Positions 4,393 to 5,397 of a stretch of DNA of 5,397 bases are shown here, piece after piece. Below the pieces are notes generated by a model. The model worked only from the letters and a program-made list of their open reading frames with translations, was not told where the DNA came from and made no database searches. A program made the translations under genes and the position numbers. Position 1 is the stretch's first letter; each line of letters starts with the position of its first letter. Source of the stretch: Gammaproteobacteria bacterium (GTDB taxonomy: Bacteria; Pseudomonadota; Gammaproteobacteria; Eutrophobiales; Eutrophobiaceae); the NCBI GenBank assembly GCA_004356415.1, contig SMWN01000096.1, forward strand, positions 1 through 5,397, read 5' to 3'.

Positions 4393-5397
4393 TCAACGTC
4401 TGCGTCCACCACCGCCACCTCGACCTCCACCTCCTCGGCTACGTCCACCACCACCGCGGCTCGCGGATCTGCCGCCACCCCGGCTCCGGCCCGCTGAACT
4501 CCGTGATGTTCTTGATCTTGATTTGCTGGCACGACTGGACGAACCACGTTGACTGTTCCTTGATGCAGATCTTCCACTATTCCGTTGGCCACTAAAGGAA
4601 CCTTGCCTGCTTGAACTCGGTCTTGAACCAGATGATGCCCGCGATCTATCCATCGAACTTGGCCTTTGTCCTGCACTTGGTCTGGAGCCTGTGCTTGGTC
4701 TTGTACTTGGTCTTGTTCCCGCACTTGGTCGTGACCCTGCACCAGGTCTTCCGCCTCCAGCACCGGGTCTGCCTCCTGCACCAGGTCTTCCGCCTCCAGC
4801 ACCGGGTCTGTTACCTCCACCAGGTCTGCCGCCGCCTGCTCCGGGTCTGTTTCCTCCCCCTCTATTACCACTACCTATATTGACGGTATTGCCACCACGA
4901 TTCACATTAATATCACCGCCTCGTCCGTATCGACCCCAACCAACACCGTATCTGACGGCTGCGCCAATAAACACGCCAGTCCAGAACACGGCCGCAGGGT
5001 TATAGTAATAGGGATATGGGGCAGAATAATAGTAAGGATAAGGAGCGCTCTGCACAACGACCACGGTCGAGGGTTGATATGTTGGTACGTAAATCACTTC
5101 TGGCGTGGCAGATACAATCTTGATGATCTCTTTTTCCACAATAATAATTTGCTTATCGCCGGATTCCAGATTACCCGCCGTGTGTGCCTGGTTACGAAAT
5201 TGCTGGACGGCATCCATGACATCACCTTGTTGATCGGTTACTGCCGCTCCCAGTTTCCAGGTCCAGTCCAGATCCTTGTTCATCAGATCAATCACTTCTG
5301 GATAATTTAACAGTCCCAGTATACTTTCATCCCATTTTTCATCGGGTTTCAGATCAGGATTATTTTTATACTTCTCCAGATAACGGGCTGCCTGCAC
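4393..5397 (-). CDS. DUF3300 domain-containing protein, N-terminus beyond the window
   Basis: The frame is open to the right edge; the first codon seen (GTG, 5397) is probably internal, because the family's signal peptide and N-terminal third are absent. The visible 334 residues start with the DUF3300 core: VQAARYLEKYKNNPDLK, WDESILGLLNYPEVIDLMN (22-40), LDWTWKLGAAVTDQQGDVMD (43-62), AVQQFRNQAHTAGNL, then a strand-rich ATPEVIYVPTYQP (97-109). A Tyr/Pro-rich linker (APYPYYY twice, 118-132) and a hydrophobic FWTGVFIGAAVRYGVGWG segment follow. From about 160 to the end the protein is low complexity: Gly-Asn/Arg, then GGRPGAGG repeats, then RPS repeats, then Ser-Arg repeats, ending in RGGGG boxes and RRR. 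It ends 75 bases before the DUF2950 start on the same strand, the usual pairing. Function is unknown. Confidence 0.9.
   Translation of the reverse strand: MQAARYLEKYKNNPDLKPDEKWDESILGLLNYPEVIDLMNKDLDWTWKLGAAVTDQQGDVMDAVQQFRNQAHTAGNLESGDKQIIIVEKEIIKIVSATPEVIYVPTYQPSTVVVVQSAPYPYYYSAPYPYYYNPAAVFWTGVFIGAAVRYGVGWGRYGRGGDINVNRGGNTVNIGSGNRGGGNRPGAGGGRPGGGNRPGAGGGRPGAGGRPGAGGGRPGAGSRPSAGTRPSTRPSTGSRPSAGQRPSSMDRSRASSGSRPSSSRQGSFSGQRNSGRSASRNSQRGSSSRASKSRSRTSRSSAGRSRGGGRSASRGGGGRSRGGGGRGGGGGRRR
4740..4856 (-). repeat. Three tandem 39-bp repeats in the DUF3300 gene
   Basis: Units at 4740-4778, 4779-4817 and 4818-4856, each starting CACCAGGTCT on the plus strand. The first two differ only in their last several bases, while the third has diverged more. 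Each unit encodes 13 residues of Gly/Arg/Pro/Ala sequence (GGRPGAGG-like). A looser array of ACTTGGTCT-type units at about 4660-4735 encodes the following RPSxGxRPS part. Confidence 0.85.

Noticed and set aside
4740..4856. Regular 39-bp spacing considered as a CRISPR array.
   Set aside because: The units are directly adjacent without spacers and are in-frame coding repeats of a Gly/Arg/Pro tail.
4383..4871. Minus-strand 162-codon frame rich in Glu/Asp/Gln/Val repeats (VQEADPVLEAEDL).
   Set aside because: It is a frame-shifted reading of the DNA repeats encoding the DUF3300 tail. The DUF3300 frame has the folded core and runs through the same bases.

Overview
The window looks like a chromosomal segment of a free-living proteobacterium, most likely a gammaproteobacterium. 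The evidence is an NhaA antiporter of the enterobacterial type, the DUF3300–DUF2950 gene pair, an Ala-X-Ala-type signal peptide on the DUF2950 protein, probable export signals on two more small proteins, an outer-membrane barrel relic and purine-rich Shine-Dalgarno sites. Base composition is moderate, with AT-rich intergenic DNA. There are no tRNA or rRNA genes, insertion sequences or CRISPR arrays.

Layout from left to right. The 3' end of a MoeB/ThiF/HesA-type adenylyltransferase gene (2-142, +) enters from the left edge. It converges on a minus-strand relic of a tautomerase (187-459, -) that keeps only the C-terminal half of the family. Next is a tight two-gene minus-strand operon of exported small proteins: an allene-oxide-cyclase-barrel-like protein (848-1393) followed by a DUF2845 protein (569-835). 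The stop codon of the first lies inside the ribosome binding site of the second. Positions 1427-1929 are a gene-poor, decayed zone. It holds a plus-strand fragment of an outer-membrane beta-barrel protein (1522-1701) and, on the minus strand, a small single-span membrane ORF with a good ribosome binding site and a reading-frame ambiguity at an (AT)4 tract (1642-1818). Then comes nhaA (1930-3107, -), complete in content but split by a one-base frameshift at the codon matching Lys300 of E. coli NhaA. A 223-bp spacer (3108-3330) has no gene I can support. The right side is the DUF2950 gene (3331-4317, -), preceded by its usual partner, a DUF3300 gene (4393-5397, -) that runs off the right edge.

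From NhaA rightward all genes are on the minus strand. DUF3300–DUF2950 form one likely transcription unit of envelope proteins of unknown function. NhaA works alone in Na+/H+ exchange, and the small exported proteins form a second envelope-directed unit. I do not see a clear new multi-gene defence or mobile system. The unusual signals are the clustered frame lesions (nhaA, the (AT)4 ORF, the barrel relic, the truncated tautomerase), the low-complexity Gly/Arg/Pro/Ser tail of the DUF3300 protein with its 39-bp DNA repeats, and the stop/Shine-Dalgarno fusion in the small operon. The lesions fall at short homopolymers or dinucleotide repeats, so sequencing or assembly error must be excluded before any biological reading.
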